Shown: in pieces, positions 1 to 9,456 of the stretch
Layout of the letters: the number at the start of each line of letters is the position of its first letter
Numbering within the stretch: position 1 is the stretch's first letter
Notes under the pieces: generated by a model
Seen by the model: only the letters and a program-made list of their open reading frames with translations
What the model was told of the DNA's origin: nothing
Database searches by the model: none
NCBI GenBank assembly: GCA_001970955.1
Contig: MPUH01000092.1
Span: forward strand, 48,272-112,271
Source of the DNA: Stentor coeruleus
Lineage: Eukaryota; Ciliophora; Heterotrichea; Heterotrichida; Stentoridae
DNA length: 64,000 nucleotides
Direction of reading: 5' to 3'
Made by a program: the position numbers and the translations under genes

Positions 1-767
1 TTAATCCTTCAGCTTTAATCAACATGATTGAAAGATTCCCATGCATCAATTCAGGGTCTAAAGGTTTTGATATTATAAGACAAGACAATGGGTCAGTTTG
101 TTCTAAATCAGCTTTTTCTTTAATAAATCTCATCCTTTTTGTCAATTCAGATAAAGATACATAGCCATCTTTATTCCCATCAAGTATATCAAAAACTGCT
201 TTGGATTCTTCAATTGTTATACTTGGATCATATTTCAAGAACTCAGTACGCATTTCTTCGAATTTGATTTTCCCATCTTTGTTTATATCCATATCATTAT
301 ACAAATCATTTACAGAACGGTCGTCTTTATGGAATATATTCATAACTCTTGTAAAAAGGTCACTTACAACTTGTTCCATTTCAGATTGCTTGGCTTGGGA
401 TATGAGATCTGGAGTAGCATCACATGAAACTGATAAGGCAAGGTTTTCGATTACATTTGGAAGTTGTTGTTTAAAATTGTGCATATAATTTAGAACTTGA
501 TTTGTATTGATATGATTTTTGGATACTTTTCTTAGGGAGGATTGGATTAGTGTTGCAAATTCGGCAACAATTTCGATGTACTCGGAACTGAGGTCATCGT
601 GATTTGTGGTCATTATATCGTACCAATTCTTTTGGGAGATGGAGTTTAACCAGTCTTGGATTGCCGNCGTGATTTGTGGTCATTATATCGTACCAATTCT
701 TTTGGGAGATGGAGTTTAACCAGTCTTGGATTGCCGGACAAACAAAGGTGTCTTCGTCTTCTGACAT
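1..767 (-). CDS. EF-hand protein, possibly EF-hand plus C2 (partial, damaged by an N joint)
   Basis: The reading frame starts at the ATG complementary to 765-767 (MSEDEDTFVCPAIQDW...) and leaves the window at base 1. It is interrupted only by the N joint at 667: if the 69-nt duplicate around the N is collapsed, the frame runs on without a stop. Two canonical EF-hand loops are visible, DMDINKDGKIKFEE (about 255-300) and DILDGNKDGYVSLSEL (about 145-190), so calcium binding is very likely. The last readable part, HGNLSIMLIKAEGL, resembles the first strand of a C2 domain, but it is cut too early to be sure. A second copy of the start codon lies at 896-898 behind the N at 852 and is part of the same assembly duplication. 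Function beyond calcium sensing is unknown. Confidence 0.6.
598..736. repeat. 69-nt direct repeat around an N (assembly joint)
   Basis: Bases 598-666 and 668-736 are the same 69-nt sequence on either side of a single N at 667. This is what two contigs joined without merging their overlap would give. It falls inside the coding region of the first gene and creates its apparent break. Confidence 0.85.
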
Positions 768-930
768 TTTTTATATTGTGGCATTTTGTGGATTTTATTT
801 GGTTGTTGGATTTTTTTTTTTTGATTTTGCAGTTTTAGTGTTTTGAGGAATNAGTCTTGGATTGCCGGACAAACAAAGGTGTCTTCGTCTTCTGACATTT
901 TTTATATTGTGGCATTTTGTGGATTTTATT
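722..930. repeat. 78-nt direct repeat around an N (assembly joint or divergent end)
   Basis: Bases 722-799 recur at 853-930. The first copy is followed by 52 nt of its own sequence (800-851) before the N at 852, and the second by different sequence. It is therefore not a pure end overlap; a divergent allele or a badly assembled contig tip would explain it. Confidence 0.8.
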
Positions 931-1410
931 AGTATTCTAAGTTTCTTATACAATTTTTTGAAAACCTATAAACTTTACATGCAAAAGCATATTTCAAGTG
1001 TTAAACAAGCTAAAAGGTTTTTAATAATTTTAGCAAATAGCATTTTCATAATCTGAACTTACAATCAGTATATAGAATAAAACAAAGATATAGCTTAGGT
1101 ATAGCTTAGATATAACTTAAATATTATATAAAATTCTGACCTCTAATAATCCTTTATTAATCTTAAAGATTATAACATATTAATACATTAATCTTTAACC
1201 AGTTTTAACCAAATCTTTTATATTCACTTTTCCACAAATCATCAGCACATCTCCCTTATTTCAATTTCCCTTAAAATGCCCTTTTCACTATTTCTCACCT
1301 TAAATTCCTATAAAAATCTTTCCACATCTTCAAAATCCATCCTCTAATACATTTTTCAAAATTATTAATTATTCATTTGCCAATAACATATTTGTGCATA
1401 TTATTTAAAA
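931..1410. other. Intergenic, with an 11-bp triplication
   Basis: No gene is seen here. Bases 1089-1121 hold three tandem 11-mers (tatagcttagg, tatagcttaga, tataacttaaa). From about 1140 to 1400 the plus strand is very poor in G, which matches the 3' flank of the minus-strand gene that ends at 1411. Confidence 0.5.
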
Positions 1411-1797
1411 TTAGTCTAAAAAGTATTCTGAATTATCATCATCAACAAAATCAGTCCCTAAAGCAATTTCTCTCATAGCTTTTATAGTACTCAATTTACT
1501 ACGTCTTGGAATTTTTTTAAAATACTTTTCTTCAATCCTTTTTTTACATCCTGTTAAACATAATTTTGTATATTCATTCGAAACTCTATCAAAGAAACTT
1601 AAACGAGCTGTTCTGTTTATATTAGGAAATTTTATAGGGATATTTGTTAAATCATCTTTGTATTTAGTCATTGGACTAAAGATATTTATACTATTTCTAT
1701 ATGAATGCTTGGACTGAAATGTATTTAAAACTATCGGCCAATTATTATATGACCCTTTTGACTTGACTGGAGAGTGAATGTATAAGCCTTTGTCCAT
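1411..1797 (-). CDS. Small orphan protein, 128 aa
   Basis: An ATG-to-TAA frame encoding a basic protein with no domain I recognise. It contains a lysine/arginine-rich centre (CKKRIEEKYFKKIPRRSK) and an acidic tail ending DDDNSEYFLD. The start is supported by a TATATAAAA stretch just upstream on the sense strand, like other genes here. The 3' flank has the G-poor plus-strand composition typical for this window. It could be a ciliate- or Stentor-specific gene. That it is expressed is inferred, not shown. Confidence 0.5.
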   Translation of the reverse strand: MDKGLYIHSPVKSKGSYNNWPIVLNTFQSKHSYRNSINIFSPMTKYKDDLTNIPIKFPNINRTARLSFFDRVSNEYTKLCLTGCKKRIEEKYFKKIPRRSKLSTIKAMREIALGTDFVDDDNSEYFLD

Positions 1798-2672
1798 TGT
1801 ATTTTATATATAAGTTGAATTGTTATTTTTTAGATTAGAAAGGTTGCTAAAATTACGGAAAATTAGCGGGACGAAATTTGTTATATGAAAGGTTCTTGAT
1901 TGTGTGATGAAACTGTTGATGGAGGGATATTATATATGAATAATTTAATAAGGTATGTTTAGAAATGTAAATGGGGATGATTAGGGGAAGATTAAAAGAA
2001 AGTATTTAGAGAGGTTTATCTTTTTAGGTAATATTAGGGTAGATTGTTTGAGAAATATATGAAAATATTTCTTTTATATATTCGAAAGTATTTAGAGAGG
2101 TTTATCTTTTTAGGTAATATTAGGGTAGATTGTTTGAGAAATATATCTAATTGAAAGCCTTATAATCTTTTTCCTCTACTGGATTCTTAAAAATATATAA
2201 TTACTCTTTAAATACTCCATAACATTTTCATCATCTCTTTTATTTCCCTCTCTAAAGTAACATACACCATATCAAAATCCATAAGAAGTTGTTTTTTATC
2301 ATATCACTATAACTCCCCATTCCAGTTGACTAATTAGAATTCTTAACCTTTAAATAATAAAAAGATATAATTCCATTCATTAACGAAAAGATTATATATT
2401 TTTATAAAATTTCCTGTGATTTTTTGGAAATTTATATTGAAAACCTAGGATTATTCGATAATTTTATGAGTTTCTTATAAGATTTTATAGATCTAGCTAA
2501 AGAATTTGACTATTTGGCAGCCGATGTTATTATATTTATATAGTAAAAAAAGATATAGGTATTTATAAAAGGGGATTTAGATTAGTATAAGAGTTTAGCC
2601 GCTATAATTATATTTTACTATTGATATATAATTAGAAATTCATAAATGATATATAATTAATATATTTTTGTA
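1798..2672. other. Intergenic, AT-rich
   Basis: I see no gene. The stretch next to 1798 is C-poor on the plus strand, as expected for the 5' flank of the minus-strand gene. It contains the 63-nt direct repeat listed separately. The rest is AT-rich and without convincing frames. Confidence 0.5.
1998..2146. repeat. 63-nt exact direct repeat, period 86
   Basis: The 63 nt at 1998-2060 recur, by eye exactly, at 2084-2146, separated by 23 nt. No N lies between them, so this looks like a true recent tandem duplication rather than one of the assembly joints in the window. Confidence 0.8.
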
Positions 2673-2960
2673 ATGAGTTCATATCGAAATTTGCTATTTG
2701 CATCAGATTATCCTTGGGAAAAATGGGTTTATACTGAGGACTGTACTTTAAGTATGTCCTCCTTGAAGTTATTTCTATCAAGTCATGATTCTCGATGGTT
2801 TTCTGGGCAAAACTAGATTAATTTGCAAATTAAGCTGAAAGCCAAATTACCCTTTAATATTATGCTAAAGTATATATTTTTTTGATTCTTTTAGAATCTT
2901 TGCCTATGATGAACATCTTATGATCTGAGGCATGAACTTTTAGGCTAGAAAAAGCAGATT
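2673..2960 (+). pseudogene. Possible coding relic
   Basis: From the ATG at 2673 a frame of 47 codons reads with a protein-like composition (for example ASDYPWEKWVYTEDCTLSM) to a TAG at 2814. The same frame continues for 22 codons of plausible coding sequence to a TGA at 2883, and a shifted frame then reads DSFRIFAYDEHLM before further stops. No 15-16 nt intron resolves the breaks. It is either a decayed gene or chance; no family is recognised. Confidence 0.25.
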
Positions 2961-3244
2961 GAAAATACATTATTTATTAAATTATAGAGTAAATGCTTAT
3001 TACAATCTTATAGTATCTCAAAATATAATCCCTAAAGCTTAAATACCCATATTTCACAGCATAATTTTCATATTCTAAACCTATCTCCAACTTTACCCTT
3101 TATAATTTCGCAAAATCATAAACTCAGTCCATCAAACCCTATCCTATAAGTAAAAAAAACTCTATATCACTCATCCTAAATCTCTTTCTCCCATTTTATA
3201 TAAAAAACATCATCTATTTTTTATCATTCATTCTATATAATACA
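2961..3244. other. 5' flank of the kinase gene
   Basis: Non-coding. On the plus strand it becomes G-poor and C-rich towards the gene and ends with CTATATAATACA directly before the start codon, matching the 5' flank pattern seen at other genes. Confidence 0.4.
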
Positions 3245-4363
3245 ATGAGTGTATGTTCTAATAGAAGATGTAACAAACCTGTAGGAGGTCTTTTCCAAAG
3301 AAAGTTATTATGTAAAATTTGCAACAAACGTTTCTGCCCTGATTGTTTTTTTGTTGACCCAAACAACATGAAAAAGTCTTTAAAAGTAGGATATTGCTGG
3401 GAAGATTTAGTTAGAACTTTTCCAGCACTTTCAAACCCCCCTAATCCTCCTTCAATAAATGAAGTAAAAACCATATAGGTTAACCGGACTTTAGCTTATA
3501 TAGTCCCTATATCAGAAGACCCATTACGAACATTTAATAAAGTTAAGACTCTTGGTAGAGGTACATCAGGAACTGTATATAAAGTATGCAATAGGGAATC
3601 AGGTAATATTTTTGCATTGAAAGAAATATGCTTATCAACAAATGATAGGGAAAGCATTCTTGAAGAATTCGCCAAAAGTGTCCTTTCACCATGTCAAAAT
3701 GTAGTAACTTGTTATTCCTTGTATAGATATAATGACTACTATGCAATTTTGCTTGAACTTATGGATACAACATTAATGGATCTATTCAAATACTGGGTTA
3801 ATAGACAAGAGCATCTTATAGCATATATTCTTCGTGAAGTAACTAAAGGACTTAATTATATTCATAGGAATTACAACATTCATAGGGATATAAAAAGTGA
3901 AAATATCTTCATTAATAATAAAGGCAATGTGAAAATTGGAGATTTTGGGCTTAGTGCGCAGCTTACTCAAGAAAGGGATTATAGAGAAACTTTCGCTGGA
4001 TCACCATTGTGGACTGCACCAGAGATACTTAATATGAGTAGATATAATGAATCTATTGATATTTGGTCACTTGGTATAGTTTGTTTTGAAATGGCTGAAG
4101 GTACAACACCATATTCAGAATCAAAAAATATGCTTGAACTTAGATTAAATATAGAAAGTCGTTCAGAGCCAACTATTAGTTCAAGATGGTCTCCACAGTT
4201 TCGGCAATTTGTCACATTTTGTTTGAAGAAAAGACCTGAAGAGAGAAAAAAAGCTCAGGAATTGTTGGAAACGGAATTTTTGAGAAATGTTAATGAAGCG
4301 CAGGCTCAATATGATTTATCAGAAATTATCTTTCATGCTATGAATGCTCAGCCTAATAAATAG
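3245..4363 (+). CDS. Zinc-finger / STE20-like protein kinase, one 15-nt intron (367 aa)
   Basis: Exon 1 (3245-3463) carries paired cysteines, C4/C9, C23/C26 and C31/C34, around QRKLLCKICNKRFCPDC. This resembles a FYVE-type or other treble-clef finger that lacks the last cysteine pair. Removing a 15-nt intron at 3464-3478 joins it in frame to a full kinase domain: glycine loop GRGTSGTVY (about 99-107), ATP lysine K121, HRDIKSEN with catalytic D210, DFG at 228 and GSPLWTAPE near 250. The activation segment and the GLSAQL after DFG point to the STE20 (MST/PAK-like) group. All catalytic residues are present, so it should be an active Ser/Thr kinase. The fusion of a lipid- or protein-binding finger to a STE20 kinase is unusual. 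Substrates are unknown. Confidence 0.85.
3464..3478 (+). other. 15-nt intron, phase 0
   Basis: GTAAAAACCATATAG. The intron is a multiple of three and its own last triplet TAG is the in-frame stop, so an unspliced transcript ends here. Removing it joins ...SINE to VNRT... and restores the N-lobe of the kinase. Confidence 0.9.
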
Positions 4364-4789
4364 ATTATTATATTGATTATCAAGTTTTTTTTGTGGTGGG
4401 ATAACTTTTAAAATTCACATACTATTTATTTTATCTATACACTCATCTTAAAACATTTAAATCAATAAATCCTCTNGGGAATGCGTGTTTTATTATCCTC
4501 AATAACTTTTAAAATTCACATACTATTTATTTTATCTATACACTCATCTTAAAACATTTAAATCAATAAATCCTCTTAAAATAACAACATATATTCAAAC
4601 AAAACAAAAAAAATAACACCTAAAAACCATCATATCAAACAATATCCACCCATTACTCAACCTACCCATATCTTATTTCCTTAATCACATCCTCCTTCTC
4701 AAAAATACATTATCCTAAACAATTTCCAAACCTTTCACTTTACTCAAAACCTTTTCTATATTATCTAATCTAATACAATTAAATAATTC
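4364..4789. other. Convergent intergenic region with an N joint
   Basis: A single N at 4476. The 75 nt at 4401-4475 recur at 4502-4576; a 25-nt unique piece (4477-4501) separates the N from the second copy. The rest is G-poor on the plus strand, as in 3' flanks of minus-strand genes. No gene is seen. Confidence 0.7.
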
Positions 4790-6124
4790 TTAAAACCCTA
4801 AACCAATACTCGGCATTAACTCCTTACACTTCTCTTCAATTAGTATCCTTTTAGACTCTAAATCCACCAAACAATAAGCTAAATAAGATTTCTCAGGATT
4901 CTTTTTAGAAAACAACTTGTCTTTTATTATTTCCAATAAATTATTCAATTCCTCAATATGTTCTTCCCACATTTGCGTCTCAGAAAATCTCCAATAAAGT
5001 TCAGTGATTATATCTTCAATATTCCTATGCATAGATTCAAGTTTTTTTATAGCTTCTTCTGGTGTTCGAACTTTTGTCACTTGCTTTATGGTATTTTGAT
5101 TGAAAATTTTATAATTGAGATTCATTTCACAAAGGTTTTCAAATGATATTGCTTTAACTTGGTCATCTTCTTCTGATAAAAATGTTTCAGCGTATTCATC
5201 AAAGAGGGTTTTTACTAAGGTTTCAGAGAAGGATAAGGAGGAAAGGAAGTGCATAAGAAGTTCGAATTCTTTGTATTGAAGATAGCCATCATCGTTTAGG
5301 TCTGCAGCGCCATAAATAATATCCATGAAATGTTTGGTGCTTTTTGTGTGGTCGTTGTGGATTTCTATAAGTTGTTCTAGAAACTCATCCATATCCACAA
5401 CCCCAAGTTTATTGATTTTATCTTCCCTTTTCATTTTCTCAAGTTTTGCCCTAAGCACAGGGATTTCATTCTTCGGCAGGAACTTCTCAAAGACTTTCAA
5501 ACATTCCACACATCTTACATAAGGTAACAATATTATCTCACTATTCTCTGGGTTCAAAGTAAAAATCCCCGATGGCGAGTTCTGAAGGAAATTCAAACAC
5601 TCAATAAAAAAATCCAAATCCTCAGCAGACAACTCATCATATAATCCTAAAAACCTACCAAACAGCCTTACCCTTATAATACTTTTATACTTTACACAAC
5701 TTGCTAATAAATGATTATATTTGCTTTCTGCAGCTTTTTTCATCATATATTTTTTCATCAAAGCTCCATATACGAAATCGCAAAAGTTTTCTTGTATACT
5801 TTTATCTTTAACTGCTCTTTCTTCATAAAAATAATAAATAAGTTTTAAGAGCATTTTTTTAAACATAACATTTTTCAATCTGTGTACTGGAGTATTTGCT
5901 ACTTTTCTTAGAGTATTTGAAGCTTCTGATTCTTTTAGATTGAATTTCTGTTCCTCATCAGCTATCATAACAGATTGGATGATTTTTTTCTTTTTTGAAT
6001 ACTCGACGGTCTCATCTATTTCATCAATTGTATCTGGTATTGTTTCAAGAGGATGGGAAGCTACAATTGAAGAAGCTTTTGAGAGGTTTTGGAGAAGTCC
6101 TGATAAGATATGATTGTGAGGCAT
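4790..6124 (-). CDS. EF-hand protein, 444 aa
   Basis: A mostly helical protein with one clear EF-hand loop, DLNDDGYLQYKE (about residues 273-285), preceded by FMDIIYGAA. A second, weaker helix-loop-helix (LFDEYAETFLSEEDDQVKAISFENL) follows, as in paired EF-hands. The N-terminal half (residues 60-250) is helical without a recognised family, and the C-terminus is a coiled-coil-like stretch. It is probably a calcium-responsive cytoskeletal or signalling protein. The ATG at 6122-6124 lies only 4 nt after the stop codon of the upstream gene on the same strand. The stop is TAA. Confidence 0.75.
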   Translation of the reverse strand: MPHNHILSGLLQNLSKASSIVASHPLETIPDTIDEIDETVEYSKKKKIIQSVMIADEEQKFNLKESEASNTLRKVANTPVHRLKNVMFKKMLLKLIYYFYEERAVKDKSIQENFCDFVYGALMKKYMMKKAAESKYNHLLASCVKYKSIIRVRLFGRFLGLYDELSAEDLDFFIECLNFLQNSPSGIFTLNPENSEIILLPYVRCVECLKVFEKFLPKNEIPVLRAKLEKMKREDKINKLGVVDMDEFLEQLIEIHNDHTKSTKHFMDIIYGAADLNDDGYLQYKEFELLMHFLSSLSFSETLVKTLFDEYAETFLSEEDDQVKAISFENLCEMNLNYKIFNQNTIKQVTKVRTPEEAIKKLESMHRNIEDIITELYWRFSETQMWEEHIEELNNLLEIIKDKLFSKKNPEKSYLAYCLVDLESKRILIEEKCKELMPSIGLGF

Positions 6125-6128
6125 GTCT

Positions 6129-7559
6129 TCATAACTGAGCTCTTGGCTTACACTCCTGATAAGATATTACGTCTCGAATATTGCTTAAGAGTCTACGGAT
6201 GCGTTGGTGTTTTTTCTTGAGCTCGGGGGTTTGTTTATTTAAAGTCAAGTTCTGAGCTTCAAGAGTAAGTGTGCGTTTATTATACATTTTAAAATCAGGA
6301 AAGAACATTGGCTTCATCTGTCTTTGTTTATATTGAGCTCCAATATCAGCAGCACCTTTTCGTTTTTTAACCCCAACAGCTTCTCCACATAAAAACTCAA
6401 CTTCAGTCTGAACAGCCTGATCCATATAAAAATATCTCGACGTTTCTACAGCTTTTTCTTGAAAATCATCTTGATTAAAAAGAGTTTCTATAGATCGATC
6501 TTTATAATAATTACCATATCTAGATAGTCTATCAAAAATGTCAGAATCATCATCTGAAAAGTTTTCTGAAATCAAAGGGTCACGAAGAAGCTCTTGTTCG
6601 AGTTGTTCTTCAGTTTTTTTTTTAAATCTTTTTGGTACTATTAATCTTTTTACAACACTGTTGTATTCGGTTTCTGCACCTAAGTTTTCATATTTAAGTT
6701 TCAGGATTCTTGTATCTTCTTTGGCTATAAGAAGTTCTTTTTTTACGTTTTTGTAGCGCTTTTGTAGGATTGCGATACGGTTTAACATTGTTTTTTCACG
6801 ATGGTCTTTTTCTTGCGAGGCTTCGATTATAGCTTCGGAGTTTTTTGTTAGGTTCTCGTTTTGTTTTGTTAAGGATTCGATTTTTTTGTTCAGTTCGATT
6901 ATTTCATCTAGGAATAAACTTTGGAGATGACTTTTGTCGATTTGATGCTTTTCCTGGAGGTGGACATTTTTTGAGTTAGAGATGTCGAGAGCCTTGCTGA
7001 AGAGTGTTTGGTATGCCTTCCATACTCTGAAAATAACATATCCTCTTTCCTTACAATGTGCACTAACTTGCCTTATAGTTTCAGTTAAGCAAACTGAGTA
7101 AATTTCATTTGCAACATCAAACAATCCATCAGGATTATCAATTTTTTCCTCAGATGCTTTTTTGAGCATAAAATCCAACCACTCCAAAAGAGCACGAGCA
7201 TCTGTTCTATTCCCAGTGTTTTTATTAGGTGTTAGTTCAGTAAGGATTTCTGAATAAAATGATTTGTTCGAAGAATTATCAAAAAACGCACTGTTTAACT
7301 TTTTGAATTCTTCTGATACTTTAAAGTCTAAAACATCAGAAGTCAAAAAACTTTTCGATTCAGGTGGAATACTTATAGGAATTTTGACCTGTAAAGATAT
7401 TTTTGGACTTAAAGCTTCGTTGATTTTAGGATGGGAGCTATTAGAACTGCTATTCGATAGTATTCTAATTTTACTACCCCGGCTAGTTTTCTGTTTGTTC
7501 AAGTCAGGCAAACCCCTACCTGTATTAGGCAGTGACAATTTCAGTCTTGAATTTTTCAT
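6129..7559 (-). CDS. Axonemal dynein light chain (p28)-domain protein, 476 aa
   Basis: Residues about 135-175 contain EIYSVCLTETIRQVS, CKERGYVIFRVW and KAYQTLF. These align with the signature of the p28/DNALI1 family (ELYSQCFDELIREV..CAERGLLLLRVR..AYQTL). A coiled coil follows (about 195-280), as in that family. The protein is longer than p28 (about 250 aa) and nearer in style to AXDND1, with serine- and proline-rich ends. A role in inner-arm dynein or the ciliary axoneme is inferred from the family. It ends in TGA, the only TGA stop among the intact genes here. A possible in-frame 15-nt intron, GTAATATCTTATCAG, lies at 6156-6170; keeping or removing it does not change the frame. Confidence 0.75.
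   Translation of the reverse strand: MKNSRLKLSLPNTGRGLPDLNKQKTSRGSKIRILSNSSSNSSHPKINEALSPKISLQVKIPISIPPESKSFLTSDVLDFKVSEEFKKLNSAFFDNSSNKSFYSEILTELTPNKNTGNRTDARALLEWLDFMLKKASEEKIDNPDGLFDVANEIYSVCLTETIRQVSAHCKERGYVIFRVWKAYQTLFSKALDISNSKNVHLQEKHQIDKSHLQSLFLDEIIELNKKIESLTKQNENLTKNSEAIIEASQEKDHREKTMLNRIAILQKRYKNVKKELLIAKEDTRILKLKYENLGAETEYNSVVKRLIVPKRFKKKTEEQLEQELLRDPLISENFSDDDSDIFDRLSRYGNYYKDRSIETLFNQDDFQEKAVETSRYFYMDQAVQTEVEFLCGEAVGVKKRKGAADIGAQYKQRQMKPMFFPDFKMYNKRTLTLEAQNLTLNKQTPELKKKHQRIRRLLSNIRDVISYQECKPRAQL
6156..6170 (-). other. Possible 15-nt intron, phase 0 (uncertain)
   Basis: GTAATATCTTATCAG has the right length and splice ends, but the A expected at position 10 is a T (A is at 11). 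It contains no stop, so the genomic frame stays open either way. If spliced, residues VISYQ near the C-terminus would be lost. Confidence 0.3.
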
Positions 7560-7834
7560 ATATTATAATTAAATCCTCCTTATAATTAATTTATCTTCAC
7601 AAAAGCAACATCATAAAATAAAAACATTCAACCACATTTCTATAATAAAAAATTACCAAAAATCATTAAAAACCATTAAAAATCCTAAAAACTCCAAAAA
7701 TCCCTTATCCCATCTCATAATCTCAATCCCAAAAATTCCTAATTCCTACAACAAAAACCATTTCCATACAAACCTCAAGCCAAGTTGCAACATTCTTTCC
7801 GACAAAAAGGCTGTTCATTGAAAAGTTTAAATAA
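7560..7834. promoter_or_regulatory. Shared 5' region, composition of a plus-strand 5' flank
   Basis: From about 7570 to 7780 the plus strand is almost free of G and rich in C and A, the signature seen in front of the plus-strand genes of this window. This supports the view that the broken frame starting at 7835 was once a real plus-strand gene. Confidence 0.35.
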
Positions 7835-9328
7835 ATGGAAGAAAGTTTTGAAGAACTGATTTCCGAAAGCGAAGTGCAAAAAATCCTCCATGAAAAACTG
7901 AAAATGCCTAAGTCACATAGAAAAAAAAAGACTGCAAATTAGGTCTTAAAAGTCTTAACAACAATGAAAAACTTTTAGAAGTTGTGACAACACAAGGTGG
8001 AATTGTTGATTATGAATATATAATGGTAACAATCCATAAAACAGCCCTTTGTTATCAAAAGTAATCTGAAATTAGAATGGGTATGCTTGAAGAATGTGTT
8101 TCTTACTTAGATGCATGTATTTACAACATGAAAACTAAAAAATCGTTATCATCTCAAGAAGTTCAGAATAAAAAACAATTTCTGAAAGGATAAAAAATAT
8201 AAATACGAATGTAAAACCCATATACAACTATGTGCTTTATTATCACAACTAGGTCAACATGAGAGCGCATTAGAACATGGAAAACATGCAATTAAGAAAT
8301 GTGAGTATTTTATGAATGATTGTTTTATATTATGTAATGATCATTATCAAGACATAGACAAAAAATATTAAAACCTGGTGGGAAAAAACATCTTGAAAAA
8401 ACTAAATATATGAAATTTCATGACCTTGTAATTAAAGCACAACCTAATATAGAGTTTATAATAAACAAGCTTAAGAATAAAAGAATACGTACAGTTAAAA
8501 TCCCTAAGTTTGATATAAGGACGGTATTAGGTGTTCAAAAACATAATGATTAGATTTATTCTTATAATATTGGTGATATGATGCTTTTATATCCAATGAG
8601 TATTTATGATTTACAGAATAATATGGGAGTACAGGCTGAGTTTACTAGAGATTGGATGTTAGAAAAAATACTTATGATTATTGTTGCGCATTTCTGTGTG
8701 GCTACAGAAATTAGATTTTTAGCAGTGGGTATGAATATAAAAATACAGACACATGAAGGGAAACTTTGGCATAAAAAAGCTTTAGAGTTTTCACAACCTT
8801 TTTTACCTAGTTCGTGTCCACTTTTTTTACGTATCATGAATTCTTATATGAGGAATTATTCGAATGGGGTTTCTGATGTTAAGGGTCAAGAAAAAAAAAT
8901 AAGAAAACGAAAAATAAAACCCCAAACCTGGAAATGAACAGGCCAAGGTCGAACTCGAGGGTTAAGCAGAAGGATGAGAGGCCGAGTACTACAAATTTTA
9001 CTCCTACAGCAAGGACAGTATTAAAAAACGTTCAATTTTAATTCACCAACTGTTGATAAAATTACATCACAAAAAACTAAGGCGCAGAGTCCGTTTTCGC
9101 AAAAACCAAAGGAAATTTGGTTAAAGGAAAGTTTTCTAATAATGCTTCATCAGAATCAGAAGTTGATCAAGATATTGTGATTAGTTCCTATGATCTTTAT
9201 GGAATTAATAGTGATAAAGAAAGTCAGGAATCTGAAGAGAGTCAAATTGATAGTACTGGGGGAAAACTCATCCAGGAATGTGTTGTTATTAGAACTATTG
9301 GGGGAAATTCTTACTTGCTTAAGTCATA
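7835..9328 (+). pseudogene. Decayed TPR-like gene
   Basis: A chain of plus-strand frames reads like one protein of roughly 490 residues but is broken repeatedly. It starts MEESFEELISESEVQ at 7835. The frame is lost at a nine-A run (7921-7929) with a TAG at 7940, continues as CKLGLKSLNNNEKLLEVV, and meets TAA at 8062. It shifts again near 8190 into CKTHIQLCALLSQLGQHESA (TPR-like helices), meets TAA at 8369, shifts, and meets TAG at 8551. It then reads NIGDMMLLYPMSIYDLQNN and a long helical tail to TGA at 8935. Further shifted pieces (RPRSNSRVKQKDERPSTTN; SPTVDKITSQKTKAQSPFSQ; KGKFSNNASSESEVDQD) carry on to TAA at 9328. The breaks are mixed nonsense and frameshift and no 15-16 nt intron explains them, so I call it a pseudogene. 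The parts resemble a TPR-containing family I associate with ciliates. Confidence 0.7.
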
Positions 9329-9456
9329 ATTATATATTTAAATATGGTCAATGATTTTTGAAGTTCATTATATAATAATAATCCTAAAGTGCATTAAAAG
9401 CCTTAAAAAAACCTAATCATCCACACTTTATTATCAAAAACCTACAATTATCATAA

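Noticed and set aside
3476-3478. In-frame TAG as a reassigned glutamine codon (ciliate code)
   Set aside because: A 15-nt GT...AG intron ends exactly at this TAG and three other genes show the same arrangement. Intact genes end at TAA and TAG throughout, so the standard code fits better.
3479-3494. 16-nt intron GTTAACCGGACTTTAG in the kinase gene
   Set aside because: It would leave the TAG before it in the exon. The 15-nt candidate just upstream removes the stop and keeps the frame.
6129-6131. TGA as tryptophan (Blepharisma-type code)
   Set aside because: Trp is encoded by TGG in all intact genes, and reading through this TGA gives no continuation that looks like the protein family. It is treated as a normal stop.
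6101-6170. A 70-nt intron that fuses the p28-domain and EF-hand genes
   Set aside because: Joining the AG near 6101 to the GT at 6170 puts the EF-hand gene out of frame, and the length is unlike any other intron here.
8062-8553. Stops in the broken TPR-like gene as recoded sense codons
   Set aside because: The stops come with several frameshifts, which recoding cannot explain.
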